21,420 nt of DNA from an uncultured Actinomycetes bacterium (GCA_946479725.1 CAMLHB010000024.1:1-21420), one strand, 5' to 3'; shown: positions 1 to 6,677, counted from the first letter of the stretch. Notes: generated by a model not told the origin, from the sequence alone. Numbers and translations: made by a program.

Positions 1-87
1 GGCGAAGGCGTCGAGGATCTCGGAGGTGCCGACCGCCACCCCCTCGCCGCGCAGCTCCTCGCAGAAGCCGAGCAGCTTCGCCGCCAT
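1..87 (-). CDS. CoxE-like VWA-domain protein, N-terminal fragment (runs off window)
   Basis: Reading leftward from an ATG at 87, an open frame gives 29 residues (beginning MAAKLLGFCEELRGEG) and continues past the window edge. The pattern of a short helix followed by a Gly-Val-Ser/Thr turn and an I/V-L-D-A helix is typical of the extreme N-terminus of CoxE-like proteins that carry a von Willebrand A domain. The gene starts 16 bases after the stop of the MoxR-type ATPase, on the same strand, and MoxR plus a VWA protein is the known functional pair (AAA chaperone plus metal-binding adaptor, often for molybdenum hydroxylases such as CO dehydrogenase). The family call rests on very little sequence plus context; the VWA MIDAS motif lies outside the window. 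Confidence 0.5.
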   Translation of the reverse strand, partial: MAAKLLGFCEELRGEGVAVGTSEILDAFA

Positions 88-103
88 CCCCGGCGGCCCG
101 GTC

Positions 104-985
104 TCAGCTCTCGGCCCGTAGGGGGTCGGCAAGTTTGACCCCGACGCGCTCGGCAACCAGGTCGATGTCGGTGCGGTGCTTGACGATGATCGACATCGAT
201 TGGGTGAAGGTCTCGCGGTCGATGTCCTCGGCGCCCAGCAGCAGCAGCGTCCGCGCCCAGTCGATCGACTCGGCGATCGAGGGCGGCTTCTTCAGGTCGA
301 GGTCGCGGACCATGCGGATCACCTCGACCAGCTTGCGCGCCAGCGTCTCGGAGATCTCCGGCGCGTGGAGGCGGACGATTTCCATCTCGCGCTCGAGCTC
401 GGGGTAGTCGAGCCAGAGGTAGAGGCAGCGGCGCTTCAGCGCCTCGGTCAGCTCGCGCGAGTCGTTCGAGGTGAGGACGACGATCGGCATCGTCTTCGCC
501 TCGATCCGCCCCAGCTCGGGGATCGTGATCTGGAAGTCGGAAAGGAGCTCCAGCAGCATCGCCTCGAACTCCTGGTCGGTCTTGTCGATCTCGTCGATCA
601 GCAGGACGACCGGCTCGGGGCTGGCGATCGCCTGCATCAACGGCCGCTCGAGCAGGAAGTCGGTGCTGAAGATGTCGTCCTGAACGTCTTCCCAGCCGGC
701 CTCGCCGCCGGCCTGGATCCGTAGCAGCTGCTTGCGGTAGTTCCACTCGTACATCGCCTTCGCCTCGTCGAGGCCCTCGTAGCACTGCAGGCGCACCAGC
801 TCGCGGCCGCTGGCGCGGGAGAGCGCCTTCGCCAGCTCGGTCTTGCCGACCCCGGCCGGGCCCTCGACGAGGACCGGCTTGCCGAGCTTCTGGGCGAGGA
901 AGGAGACGAGCGCGGCGGGCTCGTCGGCGAGGTAGCCGACCTCGGCCAGGGACTGCTTCACCTCTGCGACGGAGCCTTCGGCCAT
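104..985 (-). CDS. MoxR/CoxD-type AAA+ ATPase
   Basis: An AAA+ ATPase of about 293 residues. From the ATG at 985 it shows a Walker A GPAGVGKT at about residues 42-49, a Walker B LLIDEID at about 128-134, a sensor-1 region VVLTSNDSREL near 170-180 and a KRRC arginine-finger region near 184-187. This matches MoxR ATPases, in particular the CoxD-like group that acts as a chaperone for cofactor insertion or maturation of metalloenzymes together with a VWA partner. That partner appears to start immediately downstream. An in-frame GTG at 1003 could extend the protein by six residues. I prefer the ATG at 985 because a TATCAT hexamer lies 7 bases upstream of it, as at other leaderless starts here, and no Shine-Dalgarno sequence serves either start. 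The client enzyme is not visible in the window. Confidence 0.88.
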   Translation of the reverse strand: MAEGSVAEVKQSLAEVGYLADEPAALVSFLAQKLGKPVLVEGPAGVGKTELAKALSRASGRELVRLQCYEGLDEAKAMYEWNYRKQLLRIQAGGEAGWEDVQDDIFSTDFLLERPLMQAIASPEPVVLLIDEIDKTDQEFEAMLLELLSDFQITIPELGRIEAKTMPIVVLTSNDSRELTEALKRRCLYLWLDYPELEREMEIVRLHAPEISETLARKLVEVIRMVRDLDLKKPPSIAESIDWARTLLLLGAEDIDRETFTQSMSIIVKHRTDIDLVAERVGVKLADPLRAES

Positions 986-992
986 GCCGGCG

Positions 993-998
993 ATGATA
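993..998 (-). promoter_or_regulatory. -10 element of the MoxR gene
   Basis: On the minus strand the hexamer TATCAT is followed by 7 bases and the ATG at 985. This fits a leaderless start. It overlaps the -10-like GATAAT of the plus-strand gene, so the two divergent promoters appear to share the same bases. No clear -35 is visible. Confidence 0.45.
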
Positions 999-1000
999 AT
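995..1000 (+). promoter_or_regulatory. -10 element of the small membrane protein gene
   Basis: TGATAAT (hexamer GATAAT at 995-1000) lies 8 bases before the GTG at 1009. It is the mirror partner of the minus-strand TATCAT. The 5' UTR would be zero to two bases. Confidence 0.4.
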
Positions 1001-1008
1001 CACGGCCC

Positions 1009-1263
1009 GTGCCGGTCTCCGTGTTCGCCCTCACGCAGGCGCCACTGGCGCTGCTTCCGCACAGCCCGACGCCCTACATCGCCCTGATGCTGGCGGGCTT
1101 CGCGATCGGCATCCTCGGCCACCTCACCCGTGCCCGCTGGCTCGTCGCCGCCGGGGTGATCCTGATCTTCCTCGGGGCGCTGCTCTTCCCGCTCCTCGCC
1201 AACGTCACCACCACCGACCGCCCGCCGCCGATCGAGGAATCCCGCGGCGATAGCGGGGAATGA
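1009..1263 (+). CDS. Small membrane protein with two transmembrane helices
   Basis: An 84-residue protein of unknown function. Hydrophobic segments at about residues 22-38 and 44-64 are separated by a short basic turn (HLTRARW), which suggests a two-helix hairpin with the turn in the cytoplasm. The tail is short, acidic and proline-rich (DRPPPIEESRGDSGE). It is divergent from the MoxR gene and followed after 20 bases by the PPK2 gene. The GTG start at 1009 is chosen because a GATAAT hexamer lies 8 bases upstream; a GTG at 1021 in the same frame is possible. I do not recognise the family. Codon use matches the neighbours, so it looks like a real gene. Confidence 0.6.
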   Translation: MPVSVFALTQAPLALLPHSPTPYIALMLAGFAIGILGHLTRARWLVAAGVILIFLGALLFPLLANVTTTDRPPPIEESRGDSGE

Positions 1264-1271
1264 GCTGCGGG

Positions 1272-1277
1272 TAGGGT
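1272..1277 (+). promoter_or_regulatory. -10 element (TAGGGT) of the PPK2 gene
   Basis: TAGGGT is followed by six bases and then the ATG at 1284, the commonest promoter-to-start geometry in this window. A GGAG is present but only one base from the ATG, too close to act as a normal Shine-Dalgarno. A leaderless transcript is the simplest reading. Confidence 0.6.
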
Positions 1278-1283
1278 CGGAGC

Positions 1284-2045
1284 ATGGGTCGCCTCGACGA
1301 AGTCGATCTGACGCTCAGCCTCGACAGGCAGGAGGAAGAAGAGGGACTGAAGCGGGAGGGGGAGCGGCTGGCGCAGCTGCGGCTGACGCTCGGCGGGCTG
1401 ATCGGCGAGTGTCGGGTCGGGCCGCCCCTGATCGTCGTCTTCGCGGGCTGGGACGCCTCCGGCAAGGGCGGCGCGATCAAGCGCCTCGTCGCCCCGCTCG
1501 ACCCCCGCCACGTCCGGGTCGCCCAGTTCGCCGCCCCGACCGCTGACGAGAAGCGGCACCACTTCCTCGGCCGCTTCTGGCCGGCGCTGCCGGGCTGGGG
1601 CGGGATGACCGTCTTCGACCGCTCCTGGTACGGCCGGGTGCTGGTCGAGCGGGTCGAGGGCTTCGCCTCCGAGGAGCAGTGGGGTCGCGCCTACGGTGAG
1701 ATCTGCGACTTCGAGCGCACCCTCGCCGACGAGGGCTCGATCATCGTCAAGCTCTGGATGCACGTTTCGCCAGAAGAGCAGCTGAAGCGCTTCGAAGCGC
1801 GGCAGCAGGACCCGCTGAAGTCGTGGAAGCTGACCGACGAGGACTGGCGCAACCGCGAGAAGAGGCCGCAGTACGAGGCGGCGGTGGAAGAGATGCTGGA
1901 GCGCACCGATCGCGACGACGCGCCCTGGCGGGTCGTCTCGGCGGAGTCGAAGCGGTTCGCCCGGGTGGAGACGATCCGCGTCGTCAACGAGGAAATTGAG
2001 CGGGGGATGCGGCGCGCGGGACAGGATCCGCCGCCGCCGCCGTAA
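1284..2045 (+). CDS. ppk2: Polyphosphate kinase 2 (PPK2) family protein
   Basis: A 253-residue cytoplasmic phosphotransferase of the PPK2 family, which moves phosphate between inorganic polyphosphate and nucleotides. Visible hallmarks are the Walker A GWDASGKGG at residues 55-63, the Walker B-like DRSWYGR at 112-118 running into VLVERVEGF, and the C-terminal DPLKSWKLTDEDWRNREK lid region (about 176-193). The length is typical of single-domain PPK2 enzymes. Whether it prefers AMP, ADP or GDP cannot be read safely from the sequence. The last residues are a proline run (PPPPP). It heads a co-directional set with a lipoprotein and two cation exchangers. Polyphosphate binds calcium, so a link is conceivable but is inference only. 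The gene has its own leaderless-type promoter. Confidence 0.9.
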   Translation: MGRLDEVDLTLSLDRQEEEEGLKREGERLAQLRLTLGGLIGECRVGPPLIVVFAGWDASGKGGAIKRLVAPLDPRHVRVAQFAAPTADEKRHHFLGRFWPALPGWGGMTVFDRSWYGRVLVERVEGFASEEQWGRAYGEICDFERTLADEGSIIVKLWMHVSPEEQLKRFEARQQDPLKSWKLTDEDWRNREKRPQYEAAVEEMLERTDRDDAPWRVVSAESKRFARVETIRVVNEEIERGMRRAGQDPPPPP

Positions 2046-2088
2046 ACTCCGCCCCGGTCCTGTTCTCGAGCACTAGGAGCCCCATCCC

Positions 2089-3168
2089 TTGACCCGTTTC
2101 CGATTTCTTGCGCTGTTGGCTGTTCTGACCGCAACCGCGGCCGTTTTCGCGGCCTGCGGAAGCAGCAACGGCGGCAGCAGCGGCAGCAGTGGCGAAGATC
2201 CGCAGAAGGTCCTCGAAAATGCCAGCCTCGAAGGCGTCGAAAGCGGCGAACTCGACATGGCGCTGAACGTTACCGCCGAAGGCGACGAAGGCGGCGACGT
2301 CGAAGTCAACCTCTCGGGACCCTTCGAAATGGGCGCCAAAGGCGAACTTCCCCAGGTCGCGTTGAGCGCCGAAGCGAGCGGCTCCGCCGCCGGCGAAAAC
2401 ATCGATTTCGAAGGCGGCCTGACGCTGCTCAAGGACCACGGCTTCATCGAATACGAAGGCGACGCCTACGAAGTCGACCCGACCACCTTCGGCTTCCTCA
2501 AGTCGGCGGTCGAACAGGCGCAGCAGAAGGAAGGCGAAAGCGGCGACATCACCGCCTGCCAGAAGGCCGCGGAAGGGATCAAGTTCAGCCAGTTCGCCGA
2601 CGAACTTGTCAACGAAGGCGAAGTCGACGTCGAGGGCACCTCGACGACCAAGGTCAGCGGCGACCTCAACCCGGGCGGCGCCGTCGACGCGCTGATCCAG
2701 CTGACCGAAGACCCGGCCTGCAGCTCCCAGCTCGAAGCCGCCGGACCGCTGCCGATCGGCGAACTCGAAGAAGCAAAGGGCGAACTGTCCAAGGCGATCA
2801 AGACGGCGCACGTCGACCTCTACGTCGGCGAAGACCACATCGTCCGCAGGATCGCGGCGGAACTGACGATCCAGCCGCCGGAAGCGAGCGGCGAAAAGGT
2901 CGAGCTGGAAATCGAACTGACCCTCTCCGGCGTCAACGAAGAGCAGAGCTTCCCCGAACCGGACAACGCGAAGCCGCTGGAAGCGCTGTTCAAGCAGCTC
3001 GGCGTCAACCCGGTCGAACTGCTGGAAGGCAGCGAACAAGGCCTCGGCGGCCTGCTCGAAGGCTTGATGGGAGGCACGGGCGGCTCGAGCTCTGGCAACA
3101 AGTACGCGGAATGCCTGCAGGAAGCCCGGACCCCGGCCGATCTGCAGAAGTGCGCCAGTCTGAAATAG
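2089..3168 (+). CDS. Lipoprotein, LppX/LprG-like, Glu-rich
   Basis: A 359-residue exported lipoprotein. The TTG start at 2089 is supported by AGGAG at 2075-2079 (9-base spacing) and by the signal peptide it produces: basic TRFRF, a hydrophobic stretch to about residue 20, then F-A-A-C with the lipid-accepting Cys at 23 and a Gly/Ser-rich linker. The body is very acidic and contains a segment (VDVEGTSTTKVSGDLNPGGAVDAL) reminiscent of actinobacterial LppX/LprAFG-type lipoproteins, which carry lipids or glycolipids across the envelope; that assignment is tentative. A conserved-looking Cys pair lies near the C-terminus (AECLQ and LQKCASL). Codon use is odd: 44 of 47 Glu codons are GAA, while neighbours use GAG. 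It lies 43 bases after ppk2 and 18 bases before the exchanger gene. Confidence 0.82.
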   Translation: MTRFRFLALLAVLTATAAVFAACGSSNGGSSGSSGEDPQKVLENASLEGVESGELDMALNVTAEGDEGGDVEVNLSGPFEMGAKGELPQVALSAEASGSAAGENIDFEGGLTLLKDHGFIEYEGDAYEVDPTTFGFLKSAVEQAQQKEGESGDITACQKAAEGIKFSQFADELVNEGEVDVEGTSTTKVSGDLNPGGAVDALIQLTEDPACSSQLEAAGPLPIGELEEAKGELSKAIKTAHVDLYVGEDHIVRRIAAELTIQPPEASGEKVELEIELTLSGVNEEQSFPEPDNAKPLEALFKQLGVNPVELLEGSEQGLGGLLEGLMGGTGGSSSGNKYAECLQEARTPADLQKCASLK

Positions 3169-3186
3169 CCCTCACGCCGCAGCATC

Positions 3187-4311
3187 GTGGGTGAGGGGGG
3201 GCCACGCCTGGACGCGTCCTTTTTCAGGGCGCCGCAGGGCTGGCCCTACCTGCTCACGCCGCTGATCCCGGTCGCCGTCGTCCTCGACCTCCTGGGGGCG
3301 CCGGCGACCGTCGTCTTTGCCGCCTCCGCGCTCGGGATCGTCCCCACCGCGGCGCTGATGGGCCGCGCCACCGAGGAGCTGGCGGCGCGGTCGGGCCCCG
3401 GGATCGGTGGCCTCCTCAACGTCACCTTCGGCAACGCGCCGGAGCTGATCATCGCTCTCTTCGCCCTCGGCAAAGGGCTGCAGGAGGTGGTCAAGGCCTC
3501 GATCGTCGGCTCGATCCTCGGCAACATGCTGCTGGTCCTCGGCGCGGCCATGCTGGCGGGTGGGATCGGGCGCGAAAAACAGCGGTTCAGCCGCACCAGC
3601 GCCAGCATCCAGACGACGATGCTGATGCTGGCCGGGGCGGCGCTGATCATGCCGGCGATCTTCGAGCTGGTCGAGGGCAAGGGCCTGCCGCAGCCGGGGG
3701 CGGAGTCGATCCACTACGGCGGCACCGTCGAGCAGCTCTCGCTGGCGGTCGCGATCGTCCTCATCGTCACCTACGTGATCGGCCTCTTCTTCTCGCTGAA
3801 GACCCACCGCGACCTCTTCAACCCCGAGTACGAGGAGGAAGACACCTGGGGCTGGTCGACCCGCACCTCGGTGATCGTGCTGGCGATCGCCGGCATCCTC
3901 GTCGGGGTGATGTCGGAGGTCCTGGTCGGCTCGATCACCGGGGCCTCGGAATCGGTCGGCCTCTCGGAGTTCTTCATCGGGGTGATCGTCGTCGCGATCG
4001 TCGGCAACGCCGCCGAGCACTGGGTCGCGGTCCTGGTGGCGATGAAAGACAAGATGGACCTCGCGGTCAACATCGCCGTCGGCTCGAGCGCCCAGGTCGC
4101 CCTCTTCGTCGCCCCGGTGCTGGTGATCGCCTCCCTGTTCATCGGCCCCTATCCGCTGGCGCTGGTCTTCAACGGCTTCGAGCTGGGGGCGATCCTGCTG
4201 GCGATCCTGGTCGGCAACCACGTCACCAGCGATGGCGAGTCGACCTGGTTCGAGGGCGTGCAGCTCCTGGCGGTCTACTTCGTCTTCGCCTTGGCTTTCT
4301 ATTTCGCCTGA
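3187..4311 (+). CDS. cax: Ca2+/H+ antiporter, CAX type (CaCA superfamily)
   Basis: A 374-residue integral membrane protein with about ten or eleven hydrophobic segments. It carries the two inverted alpha repeats of cation/Ca2+ exchangers: NVTFGNAPELI at about residues 78-88 and VAIVGNAAEHW at about 272-282, in which the acidic residues bind the cation. An acidic loop (PEYEEEDTW) separates the halves, as is usual in CAX proteins. The length is typical. The likely role is proton-driven calcium efflux at the plasma membrane. The start is taken at GTG 3187; no clear Shine-Dalgarno or TANNNT is seen, and the gene follows the lipoprotein stop by only 18 bases, so cotranscription is likely. A slightly later start is possible because residues 1-15 are not conserved-looking. 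Confidence 0.9.
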   Translation: MGEGGPRLDASFFRAPQGWPYLLTPLIPVAVVLDLLGAPATVVFAASALGIVPTAALMGRATEELAARSGPGIGGLLNVTFGNAPELIIALFALGKGLQEVVKASIVGSILGNMLLVLGAAMLAGGIGREKQRFSRTSASIQTTMLMLAGAALIMPAIFELVEGKGLPQPGAESIHYGGTVEQLSLAVAIVLIVTYVIGLFFSLKTHRDLFNPEYEEEDTWGWSTRTSVIVLAIAGILVGVMSEVLVGSITGASESVGLSEFFIGVIVVAIVGNAAEHWVAVLVAMKDKMDLAVNIAVGSSAQVALFVAPVLVIASLFIGPYPLALVFNGFELGAILLAILVGNHVTSDGESTWFEGVQLLAVYFVFALAFYFA

Positions 4312-4321
4312 GCGGCCTGAG

Positions 4322-4327
4322 TAGGCT
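4322..4327 (+). promoter_or_regulatory. -10 element (TAGGCT) of the second exchanger gene
   Basis: TAGGCT is followed by exactly six bases and the ATG at 4334. No Shine-Dalgarno is present. Although the gene lies only 22 bases after the first exchanger, it seems to have its own leaderless promoter. Confidence 0.6.
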
Positions 4328-4333
4328 CCGTCG

Positions 4334-5335
4334 ATGGAAGTCCTGCTGCTGCTCTTCAGCTTCGCGATCGTCCTCACCGGGGCGCTGATCTTCACCAACG
4401 CGGTCGAGTGGATCGGGCACCGGCTCGAGGTCGGGGTGGGGGCCGTGGGCAGCATCCTCGCCGCGGTCGGGACGGCGATGCCGGAGACGCTGATCGCGAT
4501 CGTCGCCCTGGTCGACGTCAGCGAAGGCTCCGAAGACGTCGCCGTCGGCGCGATCGTCGGCGCCCCCTTTCTCCTCGCCACGCTGGCGATGGGCCTGGTC
4601 GGGCTCTTCGCCTACCTTTACCGGGACAAACGCGACCAGGGTGTGCAGCTGAACGTCCACCGGCCGACGCTGGAGCGCGACCTCCTCTTCTTCCTCTCCC
4701 TTTTTACGCTTGCCGGGCTGCTCGCCTGGGGCCCACCGGCGGCGGTGCGGATCCCGGTCGGCATCGCCTTCCTCCTCGCCTACGTCTTCTACATCCGCCT
4801 CACTCTCAAGGGGGGAGGCGAGGTGCAGAGCGAAGAGTCGCTCAACCCGCTGATCTTCGAGCGTCGCGCCGGCAAGCGCGAAGACCCCTCGCTGCTGCTC
4901 TGCGTGCTCCAGCTCCTGGTCGGGCTGGGGGCGATGGTCGGCGGCGCCCACCTCTTCGTCGAGGAGCTTCTCCACATCGCCGAGAGCATCGGCGCCGAGC
5001 CGCTGGTCCTGGCGCTGATCCTGGCGCCGCTGGCGACCGAGCTGCCGGAGAAGGTGAACAGCTTCTTCTGGGTGCGCGAAGGCAAGGACGCCCTCGCGCT
5101 CGGCAACATCACCGGGGCGATGGTCTTCCAGTCGATGATCCCGGTCGGGATCGGCCTGATCTTCACCAGCTGGGACCTCAGCTGGACCGCAATCCTCTCG
5201 ATCGGCCTCGGTCTCGCCGGCGGCCTGCTCGCCTACGAGAGCCTGCATCTCGCCCGCCGCTTCAAACTGCCGGCCGTGATCGGCTGGTTCGCGCTCTACA
5301 GCGCCTTCCTGGTCGCGGTCCTGCTCAGCGCCTAG
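4334..5335 (+). CDS. Sodium/calcium exchanger family membrane protein (CaCA superfamily)
   Basis: A 333-residue membrane protein belonging to the CaCA superfamily but not to the CAX type next door. The first alpha repeat reads AAVGTAMPETLIAI (about residues 44-57), a version of the GTSLPE signature, and the second reads LAPLATELPEKVNSF (about 235-249), with the characteristic Thr-Glu-Leu-Pro-Glu. About ten hydrophobic segments are seen, with a polar loop between the halves (KGGGEVQSEESLNP). The transported ion is not determined by the sequence; Na+/Ca2+ or cation/H+ exchange are both possible. The final TAG (5333-5335) lies inside the palindrome CTAG, which also supplies the stop of the convergent bcp gene. 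Confidence 0.85.
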   Translation: MEVLLLLFSFAIVLTGALIFTNAVEWIGHRLEVGVGAVGSILAAVGTAMPETLIAIVALVDVSEGSEDVAVGAIVGAPFLLATLAMGLVGLFAYLYRDKRDQGVQLNVHRPTLERDLLFFLSLFTLAGLLAWGPPAAVRIPVGIAFLLAYVFYIRLTLKGGGEVQSEESLNPLIFERRAGKREDPSLLLCVLQLLVGLGAMVGGAHLFVEELLHIAESIGAEPLVLALILAPLATELPEKVNSFFWVREGKDALALGNITGAMVFQSMIPVGIGLIFTSWDLSWTAILSIGLGLAGGLLAYESLHLARRFKLPAVIGWFALYSAFLVAVLLSA

Positions 5336-5799
5336 GCGGCGAGCTCGGCGAGCGCCTTGAGCACGAGGTCGTCGTGCTTTCTCGGCTGAACTTTCGGGAA
5401 GACGCGGGCGATCTTGCCCTTCGGTTCGATGATGAACGTGGCGCGGGCGACGCCCATGTACTTGCGCCCGTACATCGACTTCTCGACCCAGGTGCCGTAC
5501 TTCTCGGCGACGGCGTGGTCGCTGTCGGCGAGCAGGGTGAAGTCGAGGTCGTACTTACCGGCGAACTTGTCGACGTCCTTGACCTCGTCGGGCGAGATCC
5601 CGATCACCCGGGCGCCCGCGGCGGCATAGTCCGCCTTTCGGTCGCGGACCCCGCAGGCCTGCGTGGTGCACCCGGAGGTGTTGGCCTTCGGGTAGAAGTA
5701 GAGGACGACGGTCTGCCCCTTCAGGTCGGAGAGCTTCACCTTCTCGCCGTTCTGGTCGGGCAGCGTGAAGCTCGGCGCCTTGTCCCCCTCGGCGAGCAC
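5332..5799 (-). CDS. bcp: Peroxiredoxin, Bcp/PrxQ type (thiol peroxidase)
   Basis: A 155-residue thioredoxin-fold peroxidase that reduces hydrogen peroxide and organic hydroperoxides. The N-terminal LAEGDKAPSFTLPDQNG is typical. The catalytic site TSGCTTQAC has the peroxidatic Cys followed five residues later by the resolving Cys, the pattern of atypical 2-Cys PrxQ/Bcp enzymes. The usual motif is TPGCT, so the Pro-to-Ser change is a mild oddity. ATFIIEPKGKI near the C-terminus also fits. The start is GTG at 5799, directly after the TAG of the upstream acidic-protein gene. The GAGGAGGAG run encoding that protein's C-terminus doubles as the Shine-Dalgarno, which implies translational coupling. 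The stop overlaps that of the convergent exchanger gene. Confidence 0.93.
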   Translation of the reverse strand: MLAEGDKAPSFTLPDQNGEKVKLSDLKGQTVVLYFYPKANTSGCTTQACGVRDRKADYAAAGARVIGISPDEVKDVDKFAGKYDLDFTLLADSDHAVAEKYGTWVEKSMYGRKYMGVARATFIIEPKGKIARVFPKVQPRKHDDLVLKALAELAA

Positions 5800-6138
5800 C
5801 TACTCCTCCTCGGGATCGGGGTCCGGTTCGGGCCGTTCCTCTACTTCTTCGAGGTCGTCGTCGCTCTCTTCGAGCGCGTCGGCGCCGAGCGTGCCGCCCT
5901 GGCTGCGCGTCTCGAATGCCTCGAGGGCGCGGTCGCGGCCCTCCTCGTCGACGGGGACGTCGTCGGAGACCCGCACCCACTCGGCGCCTTCGGCGCCCTC
6001 GAGGTCGTCGAAGACCTCCTGGTCGACGGAGGCCGAATCGTCCACGACCACCACGACCTCGGTCTGCGGGTTGAAGTAGGTGCCCGGCTGGTTGAGCATC
6101 TCCTCGACCTCGTAGACGTTCTCCTGCGGCCCGACCAT
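5800..6138 (-). CDS. Small, highly acidic protein of unknown function
   Basis: A 112-residue protein from the ATG at 6138. This ATG overlaps the TGA of the upstream gene as TGATG, a classic coupled start, while an in-frame TTG one codon earlier is less likely. An ordered N-terminal half contains NQPGTYFNPQTEVVVVVDDS and EWVRVSDDVPVDEEGRDRALEAF, followed by a long run dominated by Glu and Asp ending in PDPDPEEE. There is no signal peptide or membrane segment. I do not recognise the family. Its sandwich position between a membrane-anchored repeat protein and a peroxiredoxin, with zero-gap junctions on both sides, suggests that the three act in one process, perhaps envelope or redox stress; that is inference. 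Confidence 0.75.
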   Translation of the reverse strand: MVGPQENVYEVEEMLNQPGTYFNPQTEVVVVVDDSASVDQEVFDDLEGAEGAEWVRVSDDVPVDEEGRDRALEAFETRSQGGTLGADALEESDDDLEEVEERPEPDPDPEEE

Positions 6139-6617
6139 CAACTCGATCCTATGAGATCGGCTAGCTGCCGTACGGTCTCGGCCTCGACGTCGAGCGGCTC
6201 CAGTCCTTCGCGCAGCCGCCGGTCGTTGCGGGCGACGACGAGCTGGCGCACCTCGGCCCGCAGTTCGGCGTCCATCGCCGCCTCTCCGCGCGGTTCCTCG
6301 GCAGCGGCGAGCAGGCGCCCGGCCTCGGCCTCGACGTCCAGCGGAGCCTCGCCGCGTTGGCGGCGGCGCTCGGATTTCGCCTCCAACATCTGCCGCACCT
6401 CGGCCGCCTGGATCGCGGGGTCGACGGCTTCGGCGGAGCCGGGCGCCCCGCGCTTGCGGGCGGGTTCGTTGAGGATCGCGAAGGGCCCGCCGCCCATCGT
6501 CTCCCAGCCGCCGCCGACGCGCTTCAGCAGCAGGCCGATCAGCGGCGCCGCCACGCCCGTGAAGACGAGCAGCACGACCCCCTTCTGCAGCGCCGAAAGA
6601 GCCAGCGGAAATGCCAT
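6138..6617 (-). CDS. Membrane-anchored protein with an internal PLDVEAE repeat
   Basis: A 159-residue protein. The ATG at 6617 is preferred over a longer frame reaching 6764 because TACCCT sits exactly six bases upstream and the extension has low-complexity, non-conserved character and would run through the palindrome at 6662-6677. One transmembrane helix (about 13-31) is followed by a charged cytoplasmic part with two clear copies of a 32-residue unit at 73-104 and 122-153, spaced 49 residues apart. Both contain EVRQ, a double Arg, Gly, then PLDVEAE, then R and LA at the end; 18 of 32 positions are identical. The units look like amphipathic helical pairs. Similar Arg-rich PLDVEAE segments occur in uncharacterised actinobacterial proteins, to my recollection. 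First gene of the operon with the acidic protein and bcp. Confidence 0.7.
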   Translation of the reverse strand: MAFPLALSALQKGVVLLVFTGVAAPLIGLLLKRVGGGWETMGGGPFAILNEPARKRGAPGSAEAVDPAIQAAEVRQMLEAKSERRRQRGEAPLDVEAEAGRLLAAAEEPRGEAAMDAELRAEVRQLVVARNDRRLREGLEPLDVEAETVRQLADLIGSS

Positions 6618-6623
6618 CGGAAA

Positions 6624-6629
6624 AGGGTA
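6624..6629 (-). promoter_or_regulatory. -10 element (TACCCT) of the repeat-protein/bcp operon
   Basis: On the minus strand TACCCT is followed by exactly six bases (TTTCCG) and the ATG at 6617. This geometry decides the start of the gene and predicts a leaderless mRNA for the operon. Confidence 0.6.
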
Positions 6630-6661
6630 GAGGCCGATTCTTCCGCTAACCTTGAGGCCGG

Positions 6662-6677
6662 TTGACTGACCAGTCAA
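6662..6677. promoter_or_regulatory. Operator-like palindrome between divergent genes
   Basis: TTGACTGACCAGTCAA consists of two perfect 7-base arms (TTGACTG/CAGTCAA) separated by AC. Size and form match operators of TetR-family regulators of fatty-acid or acyl-CoA metabolism, and it lies in front of an acyl-CoA dehydrogenase. A TAACCT hexamer at 6647-6652 could serve as the plus-strand -10, putting the palindrome just after the transcription start. The cognate regulator is not identified. Confidence 0.55.

Noticed and set aside
3172..4581. 469-codon minus-strand frame over the exchanger genes
   Set aside because: Asp/Arg/His/Gln-rich shadow; the plus strand encodes clear membrane exchangers.
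4408..6630. 740-codon open frame on the plus strand
   Set aside because: It runs out of frame through the second exchanger and antisense through bcp and its operon. The translation is Arg/Gly/Ala/Pro-rich low complexity typical of a shadow in GC-rich DNA, and the genes beneath have clear motifs.
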